The notes under the pieces were generated by a model, which saw only the letters and a program-made list of their open reading frames with translations, was not told the DNA's origin and made no database searches. A stretch of DNA of 64,000 bases. Source: Apis mellifera. Its lineage: Eukaryota > Arthropoda > Insecta > Hymenoptera > Apidae. The translations under genes and the position numbers were made by a program. Location of the stretch: the NCBI RefSeq assembly GCF_003254395.2, contig NC_037641.1, forward strand, positions 605,001 through 669,000, written 5' to 3'. Position 1 is the first letter of the stretch. Every line of letters starts with the position of its first letter. Positions 33,350 to 46,420 of the stretch are shown here, piece by piece.

Positions 33350-36170
33350 ACAAATGAAATTATTGTATTTTTCAACTTATACTTTTTTTTATGCTTTTAT
33401 TGTATTTTTCAAATATATCGAAAACATAATTATAAACATTAATAAAACAAAATGATAAAAAATAATTTATATATTACATTATTAATAAATCGATCTATCC
33501 AAGAATCCATATTATTTATCGAAATTAATGTTAGTTAATTATTATTTATTAAATCACGAATAATAGTAATAGTAGTAAATATTTCTAATTAACATTATTA
33601 ATATAATTTTAAAAAATCGTAAATTTATTTTAAATGGTAAAATTTATTAATAATTTTTAAAACATTCCGTTTAGCGAATATATCAATTATAAATTTATTA
33701 TTTCATAAATTAAACTTTATTTAAAGATTTATTGTGCATATACAATTAATAAGTATTAGTCGAAAAATAATTATTACAGTAATAATTTCATGGAAAAATA
33801 AAATTTAACGTAAATGAGAATGATGATAATATACATTGTAAATATATCTGACTATTTTCAAGGTAATCCGTGAATAAAAGTGATAGAGAAAAATTTTTTA
33901 TTAATTGACAAGAAATAAATCATAATATCATTAACCTAATTTTTATGTGATTGCTTCGATTTGATTATGCGTGAAATAAATGTTAAGCATACTGAAATCT
34001 ATCGTAGATTTCGATATAAGATTTCAAAATATCAAATGGACAGTTTTAAGAAATATTAGTTTATATTTCATATAATAATATGAGATATTTGTTATTTTAG
34101 TGAATATCATAATTTATTTACATTTTCTTGTACATTCAAAATATACTTATATCAAAGTATAAGTATAAAGTGAATAATCTTCAATAAATACATAAAATCT
34201 ATTTATACAATTTTAAATCAATTGAAAAATATTAAAAGATATATTCTATAATATTTTATAAAAAAAAACAATATAATAAAACCATAAAATAAATAATATT
34301 TTCATTCAAAATAAATAATTTATGAAAAATAAACTTTACTTATATATTATTAATAAATTATTATTATAAATAACTATATAATATTATCTTTTTCTTTAAC
34401 TTTTTCTTTAATTCAATCATTTATTTGCCAATTATTTATATAAATTTTTAATAATAATTTAATCTATGCTTTCATTTTTTTGAAAATAATAATATAATTT
34501 TTTTTTACATTATTAAATTATTGTCATTTAATTAATCTCGATAAATATTTCTTAATAGTTTTCAATATTAAATCCTAAAAATTAGGCTAAATCCTAATCT
34601 ATAGTAAAAATTGAATTTTCTTAGCTTCTAAAAATATACTTTACGATGTGTATACTTGAATTATCGTGTTGTAATATGAAGTTTCCTGAAATCATTTGAT
34701 CGACGTGTTTAGTCAATGTTTGCATAATATTGTTTGCATATACAAGTATTTTTAAAACATTTATTTTCAATTAATTTGAAATTTTTATATTTATTATTAT
34801 ATATATAGTAAATATATATATAAAATATAATAAAATATAATAAATATAATAAATATAAAATATAATAAATATATTAAATATATATAATATAATAATATAT
34901 AAAATATATTTATTATTATAAACATAATATATTTATTTTAAAAAAGATTAAAAATTTATAAAAAAATAAAATAACGTAATTAAAAAAAATAAAATATAGT
35001 TATAAAAAAATAAAATAACAAATAAAATATCTCATAATTTTTTAATCGAATATAAAAAATTTATTTTCATATTTTGAGAATTTTTAATATTATAACGTTA
35101 TAAAATGATAACATTAATATATAATATAATAATATAATTTTACAATGAAGGTTTTTGTTAAAAATTATTTTTTCGTGAATTTTTAAAAAATATTATTTTA
35201 CTTATATTTTTCATTATTATATATTTCTATTTATTTTATTATTATTATATTTAAAAAAATGGTGGAAATATTAAAGAAATACAACTCATTAAATATTTAT
35301 TTCTATAATATGTCTATCTAATGACAAAATATGAATGTTAATAACTTGTCATATGTATCGATAAATAATAGTTATTTCAGTTATATCAACAGATCAAGTC
35401 ATGGTAATTTGTTATTAATTGTAACGTTATACAAACAATTATATTTTTTTTATTACTGAATAAATAAATGTAAATAACTTAATTAATAGTTAAATTAATC
35501 ACGTGTACTTTATATTTAATCTTCTGCAATTTTTTGAATCTCATTGTAATTTAATATATATAAATAGTTTCATTGTAATTTTATATCGATGACACTAATA
35601 TTTTAAATTTTTAATAAAGATACTAATTGTTTTCTAACTTATTAGAAACAATATTAATTTTATGTAATTGTAACAATATGTGATGATGCATTGTTCATCT
35701 TTACCTAAGAAACTTTATTTAAAGAAAGACTATTTATTTAAAATATTTATAGACATAATAATACAAATTAGAATTGCTATATTAGAATTGCTATCAAAAT
35801 ATACTATGAAATTTATCTCATTAAACTATTAATTTATTTATACCAATAATTAGATAATATTCATCTCAGTTAAATATAGACTAAACAGCTATTTTTCTAA
35901 ACAGACTAAATTAATATAATATATAGTTTTTCAAAAATATATAATATATAATTATAGATGATTTAGTTTTAAATTTGATCAAATTAACAAAATATAATAT
36001 CCCGCGATAATATTCATCTCAATACAATAAAAAAATAATGTAAATATAATTATGATCTATAAACAACATAATCTTCACTTTATTGATCAAGTTTCATATC
36101 TATGTATTCAAAAAGAAATCATTCTCTTGGAAGCAAAAGATACAATATGTTTATGAAACAATGATTGTTT
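33350..36170. other. A+T-rich desert
   Basis: Nearly three kilobases of A/T runs with (TA)-rich low complexity at 34790-34920. The 14-bp duplication at 35767-35794 is listed separately. Confidence 0.7.
35767..35794. repeat. 14-bp perfect tandem duplication
   Basis: ATTAGAATTGCTAT occurs twice head to tail. Confidence 0.85.
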
Positions 36171-36680
36171 TTTTTAATTATCCGTTATCGAATTTAATCT
36201 GTAACTCGACGACGTGATGGGAATGAACTGTCGATAATGGACGAAGATTGTCCTGGATCTAGAAGAATAAAGAAAGAAAAAATAAAATGAAAAAGAAAGA
36301 AAGAGAGAAAAAAGAAAATCTCGACTTGAAGTCTAATTATTTTAATCTTTCTTGCAATAATTTACATCCAAGAAATGTATCTACGATCTCTTATGTACTA
36401 CAAAATGAGAAGAGAAATAAGAAAATAGATAAGAAAATAAGAAAAGAATAGAAAAAAAGGAACGGAGGACTTGTATCGCCTGGTTGATGTTGATTTATCG
36501 AATACGCGCGCGCGCATAAACGTACGTGTTGTACAATTGATACGTTCCAAGAGAACAGATACGATCTGCTTACAGAAATCAACCATGTATAAGCTGAATA
36601 ATGTTGCGAAGTCACAAATTAGATTTATTATACCGAGTAACTTCGGATCGTTAAAATTTTATTTATATACTGTATAATTT
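36170..36680. other. Island with purine-rich tracts
   Basis: Purine-rich + strand at about 36255-36320 and 36400-36465, then a balanced stretch with a short CGCGCGCGC run at about 36506. A frame of 68 codons (36471-36677, TTG start) contains an acceptor-like GATCTGCTTACAG near 36577, followed by ATG 9 bases later. Not convincing as a gene. Confidence 0.3.
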
Positions 36681-37400
36681 AACTGAATTATATTTTTAAT
36701 AATATAAATTCGTATAATTCTATTATTAGATACTAGAAAATGATGTTGCTATGATTTTTAATTTCTTATTGTTGTTATAATTTTGATATGTTTATATTTA
36801 TAAAAATAAATTTTGTTTTGCAATAATGTATGATTTATGTTTCTAATAAAAGGAGAGTAATTATATAATTTATATTAAATAATTTATAATTTCATTAAGC
36901 AAGTATGCAATGAATCTTAGAAAGACAAAAATCATATAATAAAGCATATAATATATAAGGTAACTAAGCAAATCAAATAAATTTATTAAATTTATCAAAG
37001 AGATATGCAATTATAATTAATATGTTATATTATGTATAATATAATACAATAATTATAATATATATATATAATAAATATTACATTATATAATAAAACTTTA
37101 TGAAATAATAAAAAGGATTCATATGAAATCTGTAAATTAATATTTAAAATAAATAAATTTTCTAAATGTAATAATAATTTTTTTTAGTTTTTCTAAAAAT
37201 TCTTAATGTAATAAATATATTAAATAAATATAGTAATATATTTGTAAACAAATAAAATCAAATTTAAAAAATATAAATATATAACTTTCAAATTAAATGA
37301 TATTACGAATATACAAGAAAATATCAATTGATAACAAAAACCATTTGATTTTTTTGCATTAAAAATTATCTTATGTGTTCTATTCATAGATCTATCACGA
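36681..37400. other. A+T-rich desert
   Basis: No gene recognised. The minus-strand frame at 37220-37420 is composition-driven. Confidence 0.65.
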
Positions 37401-37690
37401 ATTAATTTTAGCTGCTGCAAGCTGATTCGTTGATGGTCATAAATTATTACATGCGTTACACTATTCCCCGATCCGCGAGACTATTATTCAGGATTCATTT
37501 CGTCTCATGGTCGAACGGTCCAGATATTACTCTGCCCTTGCGACGTGGCGATTTTTCTTGATAAGGCGAACGCAACCGCGATGTCCTTGTGACAAAGGTC
37601 AACAATAACTTGAGAGAGAGGAAAGCCTGTCTTTTAATTACACTGCCGATGTCATGACGTGAAAGTTGAAAGTATTACATATGTGGAGAA
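37400..37690. promoter_or_regulatory. Candidate enhancer-like island
   Basis: About 290 bp of balanced sequence with no useful open frame and several textbook sites: TTGATAAGG (GATA type, about 37559), TGACAAAGGTCA at 37590-37601 (nuclear-receptor DR1), AACAATAA directly after it (Sox/Fox-like), and TGACGTGA at 37655-37662 (CRE-like). Motif density without coding potential suggests regulation. Confidence 0.3.
37590..37601 (+). promoter_or_regulatory. DR1 (HNF4/RXR-type) nuclear-receptor site
   Basis: TGACAAAGGTCA contains the CAAAGGTCA core shared by HNF4-, COUP- and ERR-class receptors. Confidence 0.3.
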
Positions 37691-40600
37691 ATGTTGTTCT
37701 GATATGAATTTTGTCCTTTGTAATAATGATTATTTTCTCGTTTTTTTTTCTTGTTTATGATAAAATATCTTTATGAAACTAAATATATTTCTTTAAGTGC
37801 TAGTATCACATTGTAAAATTTCAAAAAAATATAAATGTAGATAATATTAGACAAAAATATACCTGGTTTTTAAGAATATCTAATTCATGAAAACAATAAT
37901 TCATTTTAATTATATTATGTACTAAAATAAATAAGTAGTGTTATCAAATAATAAGAAGTCAAAAGTTAGTTTAGAAGAAATGTACAATTTTGTACATTTT
38001 ATTGAATCGATAATATCGAAATATTCTCATAATTTCGAATTTATTTTTAGTTTGAAAATTTAATTTTCATACAGTATTCAGTGTGATATTTAGTTCTATT
38101 ACTTTAATTAATTTGTAAACTATTTAATAAATAGCAAATTTTTATTTCAAAAAAATTATATTTCAAACATTAAGAAAGATATACAATATAACAATTAATT
38201 TTTTATATCTTATTTATTTTTTTAGATATGAAAGCTAATATTTTAATTTTAAATATGTACTAATTGATTATTTAATTCGAAGAAGATTAAGTGTTGAGTA
38301 AAAAACTAATAATAGTTAAAATATAATAATTATCGAGAAATTCTTTGATGAAATTTGATGAAATTTTTGTATAAAAAAAATTCATATTCAAAAATGTATG
38401 TCTATTTAATATACGAATTTTGTTTACGAATATGTGAATTATATATGTACTAATATAATATGTAATTTGATATTATTGATATAAAATAATATAAAATAAT
38501 TATAATATATAAATATTATATTATAATATTATTTATATTATATTATAATAATATAAATAAAATAATTGATTATAATATGAATAAGTTTTATTATATATTT
38601 GTATTATTATAATCAATATTGTAATACTCCATATTGAACCAGCAAAATTACCGTATCAAAACTGTATTATCTGAATTAATTGTAATTCAAATATTAATAT
38701 TTAATTAAAAAAATTAAAAATTACAAAGATACGATAAAAAAATTATTTGATAGTTAAATAAATAATAAATGAATAATATCATCAGAAGATATCAAAATTC
38801 AAAACAGAATGATATCCAATAGATTGGTTCTATGCTATGTTGGTTATAGTTTTTCAATCAGTTTTTTTATGAATTAAAAAGATCTTTAACCAGATATCTT
38901 TTCCAATAAATAAAGTTTTCTCATACGAGATCGTACGTAAATTTTTGTGATTCTGATAGATATATTCAAACAATTGTCTTTAATGTCAATCCGTTTTTTT
39001 CTATTGATCTGGCGAAAAAATTAATTATTATCGACGTAGATGCTAGGATATCGTAAGAAATAAATTCGCTTTTACAAGTTAAATTATTTGTATTTATATA
39101 GTGTATTATATATAAAAAATTTCTTGACGTTAGTCATGTTAAAAATGGTTTTAAATTTAAATTTTAAGTTTTTAAATTTAACGTGAGACAAACTGGATCA
39201 AACTTATTTTGTTGTATATTTTAAAAAGCAGAAATTAAAGATTTCGATTAATAATACAAATATTAAAGTTAAATTTTTGCATTAATACAAAATATATAGA
39301 AAAAATATATTAATCAAAAATAAAAACTTTTTTATGGCAATTAGAAAAGAATCTTAAAATTTTCAATTTAAAAATTTAAAAATTTTTTTAAATTTTTCTT
39401 TACTCTTGTAAAAAAATTTCCATCAATTCTTTTTCATTTCATTTTTTAAACAAGTTAATCTCAATTTCTCAATTTTATGTAGATTAACTTATTTTCCTAA
39501 ATATTTTTTCCACAAATTATAAGATAATCCTGAATATTTTCAAAAATAAGATTATAATATAACATATTGTATTGTATTGTAAAATGTAATATAATGTAAA
39601 ATATTTTATTATTTTATATTTTAATATTTGGTATATAAATCGATGATTTAAATTAATTTTTTTTTATTTTTTTCTGATATTCATAATATACGAGACATTT
39701 GATATTGAATTAGATATAATTTTTATATACTTTTATTTTATATATATTCACAATTCATTATCTATTGATGAATTCTCAAATTTGCTTAATCTTTTTTAAA
39801 ATTATTATTCACAAATTTTCAATTGAGTTAATATCAAGATTTTGTGGTAATTATTTTATTATTGAATAATTTTGATTGCGAAATTCTATTATAATTCTTT
39901 ACTATTTTCGTTATATATTTTAAATTTAAATCAATTTTTTTATTATATATAATAACTGGCAACTGTTCGTAAATTTTTTAATAAGATATTTGGATATTAT
40001 ATTATTTTTTCAATTTTTATAAAATGATTAACATTTTTATGTAAAAAAAAGACAATCCCAATTTCATAATGGATTCATTTCTAAATTTCGATATTTGATC
40101 CATTTCTATTAATAAAATTAGTATTAGAATTTTTCATTCGATTCAAATCATTTTTGTCTCATTGGATTATATTAACATATTGTACTCTTGACTTTAATTA
40201 CCATTCTTTTATATATTAATAAATTCTTTTTCTAATTTTATATTTTTATCAAAAAAATATAATTTTATATTAAATATATATAATTCTATATATATATTCT
40301 TATATACAAATTTTCATTCTTTTTCTTTTAAATTTTCTTTTCTTTTAATTCTTTTTAATAGATTCATTCAGATTTTATTACTAGTTTTTAAATTACTATT
40401 TTTGTTTTTTTATATTTTTATATTTTGAATGAATATATATATTCATTCAAAATAAAAATTTTATATATTCTCTTATCAGAAATAATTTATAATCTACCAT
40501 TCCTTGTCAAAATTAAAACACAATCATATATTTTTCTTATCTTATTATTATTTTACTATTGTGTAATTTACAACACATTTATTTGAAATTTCGTAAATAT

Positions 40601-41000
40601 AAACGTAATATAACTTTTTCACGTAAATATAACTTTTTATCATAGAAAAAGAAATTATTTTTCTTTTTTCTTTATTAAATGGTCTTATGTTGAATTTTAT
40701 AATTTTAACTTGAAAGATCAAGGAAATATAAATTTTATAATACCATTATTTTCTACAATCATCAATAAATGATGATTATTAATTATACTTTTTTATTCGT
40801 TTTTTTAAATCTTTTTAACGAGATATATAAAATTGTAAAAACATGGTATTAAATATTATATGTTAATAATATATGTTTATAATATTTTATACATTAATAT
40901 AGAGGAAAATAAAATGTTACATTAGATTCATTTTATAATTCAATTTTTATAAAATTATTAATTGTTATCGCACTTTTCGCAATCAGTGGATTACCAAATA
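37691..41000. other. A+T-rich desert
   Basis: The longest near-featureless stretch in the left two thirds, apart from the palindrome at 40421-40454. Confidence 0.7.
40421..40454. repeat. Perfect 34-bp palindrome
   Basis: The left arm TATTTTGAATGAATATA is followed immediately by its exact reverse complement, with no spacer. Pairing resumes for three more bases after one mismatch. The G and C positions (GAATG/CATTC) match as well as the A/T ones, so this is not simply a TA run. It may be a cruciform-forming site or the remnant of a small inverted-repeat element. Confidence 0.9.
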
Positions 41001-41014
41001 AATATTTTTGCTCG

Positions 41015-41206
41015 TTACTGTATAACATTCTCGCAAAATCCTCCAAAAAACTTTTTAACAACGTTCTCTATTTTCTTAAATCTAATGAGCAATGAAGTCA
41101 CGTTTTTAATGTCTAATAAAATATAAAGAACTTTATAATTATATTCACAAATTGTCTTATCGTTTGTCACATCACCACATACATCACCAATATTCGATAC
41201 CTGTAA
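41015..41206 (-). CDS. Candidate 3'-terminal coding exon (A+T-rich)
   Basis: On the minus strand an acceptor-like GCATATATTACAG precedes an open frame of 63 codons to a TAA at 41015. It starts VSNIGDVCGDVTNDKTICEY and ends FFGGFCENVIQ. The residue mix (Cys, Asp, Gly, Val) is less A/T-driven than other open frames in desert. The open frame has no ATG upstream (TTG at 41224), so a splice would be needed. No family recognised. Confidence 0.15.
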   Translation of the reverse strand, partial: LQVSNIGDVCGDVTNDKTICEYNYKVLYILLDIKNVTSLLIRFKKIENVVKKFFGGFCENVIQ

Positions 41207-41299
41207 TATATGCTCATCATGCAACGATAAATTATAATAAAATATTCCTCAAAGAGAAACGAAAGATTTCCGATCAGCCTGTGAGACGAAACGGAAACC

Positions 41300-42930
41300 A
41301 AACAAATGATGAAGAAATCATGATATGAATATCATATTATAGAGATAACAAACAACTCAAATAAAGAAGACATTTTTATGATTCTAGGAATAGAACGATT
41401 TTTAATAATTTCTAATAATTAAAAATTATTCAGCATATTTTCCTTCATAGAAGGAAGGGAATCTCTGAAATATTCGTGACACATAGTTGATTACCAGATG
41501 ACAGATATATTTAAAAAAGTAACAAAGGATAATAAGTTGATTAATTTTTTGTAAAGGATTTAATGAGAAAGAGAGTACAAAGATTGACAAGGAAGAATGA
41601 AAATTTTTTGTTTTATTTTTGATGGTGTTTCAAATAAATTTCACTTTAAAATTAAAATCATGTGAATATGACTGTTTTAAGATTGATTTCGAAATGATTT
41701 TAAAATATAAGTTATGAGTATATTTTAATATTATATAAATATTTATTACAAAAAAAAATAAATTTCATAAATTAATATAATAGCTTAGTGAGATTTGTAA
41801 ATGAATAACCAGATGATTGAAAGAATTGAAGAACGAGAATTGATGTTCTAGAAAAAGATATAATAATAATACATAATATAATTTTTTTTTTTATGTAATT
41901 GCTTTCTTTTATTATTCATTGATTAGCACAAATGATTGTAAATAATAAAACAGATAGTACTTTCACTATGAGTTTGCTCACACGGTTTTATATAACGATA
42001 GTGTGTAATTATGGCGGAAATGTTGTTTATTCTTTGTATTTCTATTTAATGTATTTCAACACATATAAATACAGATATGCGTTTGATGAATTTTGTAAAA
42101 AAATAAAATATGTTTAACTTTTCATACTTAAATAAATTTTGTGTAAAAGAAATATATAAAAGAAATATATAAAAAATTTCACGCTTTTTTAGAAAAACTC
42201 GAAAATATATTTCGATAAATAATGTAATTAGTTATCAAAAAAAAATCATTAACAAACTTTGCTTATTTCTAAACAATAACAATGTTTTCGTTTTCAATAA
42301 CAATATTTTCAAACCGCAATAATATACACATATATGTATATATTTACAAAATCAAATTAAATAATAAATTTGAAAAATTTAAAAAAAGAAACAAGCTTCC
42401 AATTATAGTTCAAATTTTATACGATTAAAAATTATAAATATATCATTTTTTTGAAAGGTTATTTAATTTAAAAAAAAAAATAAAATACGTTCGTTTATTA
42501 ATAGATATATGAAAAATTATATAAAAAATCATTTGTTAAAAAAGAACTTTTATTTTCCTAAGAAACAAAAAATTAAATATATATAATTTTGATAAACGTG
42601 AAATGAAATTTCGAATATTTCAATCATTAGACTCTTTTCTCAATATAATTGCATAAAATAAAAAATTATTTTCTATTATTAAGAGATTTAATTTCATTTA
42701 TAAAAAAAAAATCTTTAAACATCAGAATATCAAAATATTATAATACTCATATGAATATATTATTTAATATCTACAAATTGCAAATTTAAAAAAAAAAATA
42801 AAAAACTTAATAGTATGTATGATAAACATAATAATAAAAATATAGAATGATCTTTTAAGGATATAATTAATCAATTATTAAAAAAATTATAAAGCGAAAA
42901 GTTATATATATAAATTTATTTTAAAAATCG
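41300..42930. other. A+T-rich desert
   Basis: No gene recognised. The 13-bp duplication AAAAGAAATATAT at 42145-42170 is the only clear unit. Confidence 0.65.
42145..42170. repeat. 13-bp perfect tandem duplication
   Basis: AAAAGAAATATAT twice head to tail, followed by AAAA. Confidence 0.8.
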
Positions 42931-43062
42931 TTATTTTAATCTTGACTTTGGAACATTTTCAAAACCTTTTCACATCGAAGATCGATTCTGATCAATCGTA
43001 TCTTATGAATACAAAAAATGACGTAGTAATACGTGGTCGACACAAAGATGCTCCGTCCTTAC

Positions 43063-43136
43063 CTTCGGTTTTCTGCGTTTGGTCGCAGGTCGTCAGGCTG
43101 GAACGTCAGCGACCCTGCTTCCTTCTTGTTCGCCTT
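43063..43136 (-). CDS. Candidate 74-nt internal exon on the minus strand
   Basis: An acceptor-like GGTGGCTCTCCTAG is followed by 24 open codons plus two bases (KANKKEAGSLTFQPDDLRPN...) and a donor CCGAAG|GTAAGGA (complement of 43057-43062). A stop lies in frame immediately before the acceptor, as expected if the exon truly starts there. The acceptor is of moderate strength. A competing + strand acceptor-like GTTTGGTCGCAG lies inside the same segment. No family recognised. Confidence 0.17.
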
Positions 43137-43179
43137 CTAGGAGAGCCACCTACACAACTCTCACATCTAGCTCGATTTC

Positions 43180-43563
43180 ATGTGTATTTATGTATGTTTG
43201 TGTATACATATGTGTGTATGTAGTGTGTATATACACATGGTTATGTTCCGTGGAAGAACCGCAGGGAAACCACTACCTAACGGACCGAGTAGTCCGTTTT
43301 TGTCGACATACTACTTCGTCGGAGGAGGAGTATGGTGCACACGTACTATTAAACTCAAGCGATTCGAGTGCATAGAAAGGCGCGAGCCAAGAAAATCTCG
43401 TATTCTCCACCATTCGTCATATAATGCACAGAAATCAAAGATCGAAATGTGCGATGGAATCTTTGTTGCGATGGAATTGTCGATTTTAATAATTATTTAC
43501 ATTTGTTTACATTATAGTCAAAAATTACAAAATAGTCAGAAATTACAAAATTTATTAAAATAA
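43180..43563 (+). CDS. Hypothetical ORF (127 codons), longest ATG frame in the window
   Basis: The first 20 codons (Cys, Val, Tyr and Ile) come from a GT/TA-rich simple stretch. A better start may be the ATG GTT ATG at about 43237, giving MVMFRGRTAGKPLPNGPSSP, a Gly-rich patch and then basic sequence (KLKRFECIERREPRKSRI). Near the C-terminus there is a hydrophobic helix (MELSILIIIYICLHY) followed by a repeat QNSQKLQN made in A+T-rich DNA. It could be a small tail-anchored protein, but length and composition remain within chance. No family recognised. Confidence 0.17.
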   Translation: MCIYVCLCIHMCVCSVYIHMVMFRGRTAGKPLPNGPSSPFLSTYYFVGGGVWCTRTIKLKRFECIERREPRKSRILHHSSYNAQKSKIEMCDGIFVAMELSILIIIYICLHYSQKLQNSQKLQNLLK

Positions 43564-43569
43564 CAAAAT

Positions 43570-43930
43570 ATAATACGAAAGAAAAGATTCTAAACATAAT
43601 ATCTTTGAAAATTAAATGATTGATATTAATTGAATGTATTTTAACAAAAAAATAATATAATTAATTTAAATGAGAATCATAAATAATAATTAATAACTTT
43701 TAATAAATGAATTACAACAGTTATAAGTATATATAAATCGTTTATTTAATGACAATTTTAAATAAATAGCATTTAACTAAATTGATACTATAATTTTTCC
43801 AATATATTTGAAAAATTGTAAAAATGTAACATATAATTAAATATATTTATTTGTAAACATCTTAAGAAAGAAGTATACAAATATTTGTAAGTTTTGTATT
43901 AAAATATTTGTAAACTATTAAACAATTCAC
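43570..43930. other. A+T-rich desert
   Basis: No gene recognised. Confidence 0.65.
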
Positions 43931-44325
43931 GTTTGCTGCTAAACGAAATTCCAATTGGCGATCCGCATTCTGGCTGCATACACATTCGCATCGCGTAGCA
44001 CGTGACCAGATGATTAGATGGGAACAAAGTGGGGGTAAGCAGGTTCTTTCACTGTGTTCGTTTCGCTCGCGATCGTTTCAGTACGATGTACTAGAGAATA
44101 CCCGGTGGAAGGAGGAGGAAAAGGAGAAGTAGAATAGGTGAGAAAGAAATAGGTACATAAACACGAAGAGCGGAATACGCTCGAGACAGGAACGATATAT
44201 ACATGGAAGCTACGTATTTGTGAATATGTGTTCTTTACTGGAGACATCTATTCCATCCACTGTAAATTGAATGTGTGAGTGGCTAGGAGAATCGAGGAAG
44301 GCACATAGAGAGAGAGATGGCATAG

Positions 44326-44559
44326 ATGAATCTTGACATTTATATGTATGTGACCTGTCCTGTGAAGGCATTCGTCTACTACGCATTAGAATGTATACGT
44401 GTAGGTGCGCGCACGTATTATTCTAAAGATTTCTCTCTTTCTCTTACAAAGTGTGTTTTATGTTTGTGGTTTCTAGCCGCTACGTTTACCGTATATGAGA
44501 GATTTAAGCATACCTATGCACAGAATGGCTATGTGTATTATATGAGAAAATTATTGTAG
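44326..44559 (+). CDS. Hypothetical small membrane-type ORF (77 codons)
   Basis: ATG-initiated, preceded by a purine-rich leader-like stretch (about 44280-44318). The N-terminus is MNLDIYMYVTCPVKAFVYYA. A central hydrophobic segment KCVLCLWFLAATFTVY (about residues 42-57) is flanked by Lys and by Glu/Arg, as in a single-pass helix, and the tail is Tyr/Lys-rich. It fits the island well and ends where the desert begins. Four cysteines are present. No family recognised. Confidence 0.2.
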   Translation: MNLDIYMYVTCPVKAFVYYALECIRVGARTYYSKDFSLSLTKCVLCLWFLAATFTVYERFKHTYAQNGYVYYMRKLL

Positions 44560-44599
44560 CTAGAATCATAGAGGCATATTTGTTTCTAGTAAACCATAT

Positions 44600-46020
44600 A
44601 TTCGTAGTCTGTATATTTTTTAATGTGTATATTAAAGAATGCTCAAAATATATATGTATATATTAAGTATACATTATATGTATATAATATATATATATAT
44701 ACATATATAGAAATAAATAATTTTTAAATTTTGTTAAAAATTATCAATTTTAAAAAGTTTTTGTTATTATAATTTATATTATATTTATATTATAATTGTT
44801 ATTATAATTTATTAAATATTATTTTTAGATAATATTTAATTTAATTAATGATTAAAATTAAAATTTCTTTGCAATGAAAATAATATTTCATCTCAAATAT
44901 CAATTTTATTTAGTATTAATATCATTATTTAATATTAAATTAAGATATTCATTTAATATAATAACTACACTTATATATTATATTAAACATATATAACAAA
45001 CATATATACTACAAATATAAAGAATACTACTTAATTAAAATATGCAATGTTACTGTATTTATCATATATGTAATTCAAATGTAATTTAAACTTAATAGTA
45101 ATTATTCGGAAATTTAAATAATTTCTGCAAAGATCTTTGTTGGACATTTTAATATTCTGGTTAGTATAATATACGATAATAAATTATAAGAACTAGCTAC
45201 AATATATTATGTTTGTAACTCTTTGATCTATCATAATTATATAATTTATCATATATCTATCATAGTCTATTATTATTTTCATAATATAAATATATATATA
45301 CATATATATATAAGATATAATATATTCATGAAATACTTTTCCAAAGATAATTTTAGAAGTTAAAATAAATATAAAAATTGATATACAAAAATGTTGCTTG
45401 AAATTTAATTATTAAATTATAAATAATTTAAATTTACATTAAATTGGAACAAAGCTGTGCAATGCATTATCAGATACAATCTTTATTTCTATCTTATTTC
45501 TATTTAATAATATTATTTATAACTTAACAAATATAACCGATATTTTTATATCTTTTGGTCTCTAGAATTGATTTTTCAAAGATAAATATCTCATGAATAT
45601 ATTAACACTCTGTATTTTTATAATTATTATAATATATTTAATATATTGCATATTCTTCAATCAAATATGTAATCAATTGATCTTTATTCTGTATTTTTGA
45701 TATCTTAAACTCTACAATGATAAATTCAAATTTAAGCTTTAAACATTGATAAAAAAATATATATATAATTTTAAATAATTTTTATTATAAAGATCTTAAT
45801 TTTAACGAAAACTTGTAAATTGAGAATTTAATTTAATTTAATAATGATATTTGTTTTCTTATAAACATAGATAATATATTTATTTATTATCATTATTATT
45901 TCATCTTTTTTTTTAATAAAAAAAATAAATAAAAATTCAAAGCTTACATTTTCTAAACAAAAATAATCTAAGTTTATAGATATAATAGTATATAATAAAT
46001 TTTTAGTTTGGATCAAAAAA
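44600..46020. other. A+T-rich desert with short (TA)n runs
   Basis: TA runs at about 44687-44709 and 45288-45312; otherwise nothing recognised. Confidence 0.65.
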
Positions 46021-46044
46021 ATTGTTTGATTTCGCTTTTTAACG

Positions 46045-46060
46045 TCGCGTTTTTACGCGA
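46045..46060. repeat. Hairpin, 6-bp stem with TTTT loop
   Basis: TCGCGT and ACGCGA flank TTTT. The same TTTT-loop architecture recurs at 62896-62911 with a different stem. Confidence 0.75.
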
Positions 46061-46420
46061 TAAATTCAAGAAAGTTCGTTATGAATAGATACGTCCGTTG
46101 TGTTCCGTTGATTTGTCGTTTTCCCACAGGCATGAAGGTTTCCGTTTAAGAGTGTAAAGGATAGAATCGATGACAGTCGTGGAGGCAGGATAAAACGAAG
46201 AAGGGGAAGTATCCGCGCGCATTTATACGCGCCGACGCGCGCGCACCGATAACGCTGCGAGCGCCCGTTAAACTTTATTGCGTTCAATTTAAAAATAGAA
46301 TTCTATCTAGAAGGAAGAGAAACGTTTGCGCGCATAAAGAATGTCTCGCTAAAGATATGCCGGCCAACGGAAGCTTGTACTTGTCTAACTTGTATCGAAT
46401 TCACCAAGTTATTTTGGAAA
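46061..46420. other. CpG-rich island with an orphan strong acceptor
   Basis: TTGATTTGTCGTTTTCCCACAG (AG at 46128-46129) is an excellent + strand acceptor sequence, but every frame after it stops within about nine codons. If used, it opens an untranslated or very short terminal exon. Positions 46200-46240 are dominated by CG dinucleotides. The open minus-strand frame (46066-46287, TTG start) is probably composition-driven. Confidence 0.3.

Noticed and set aside
34790..34920. Possible tandem array of TATAATAAA-like units
   Set aside because: The unit is too irregular; ordinary A+T low complexity.
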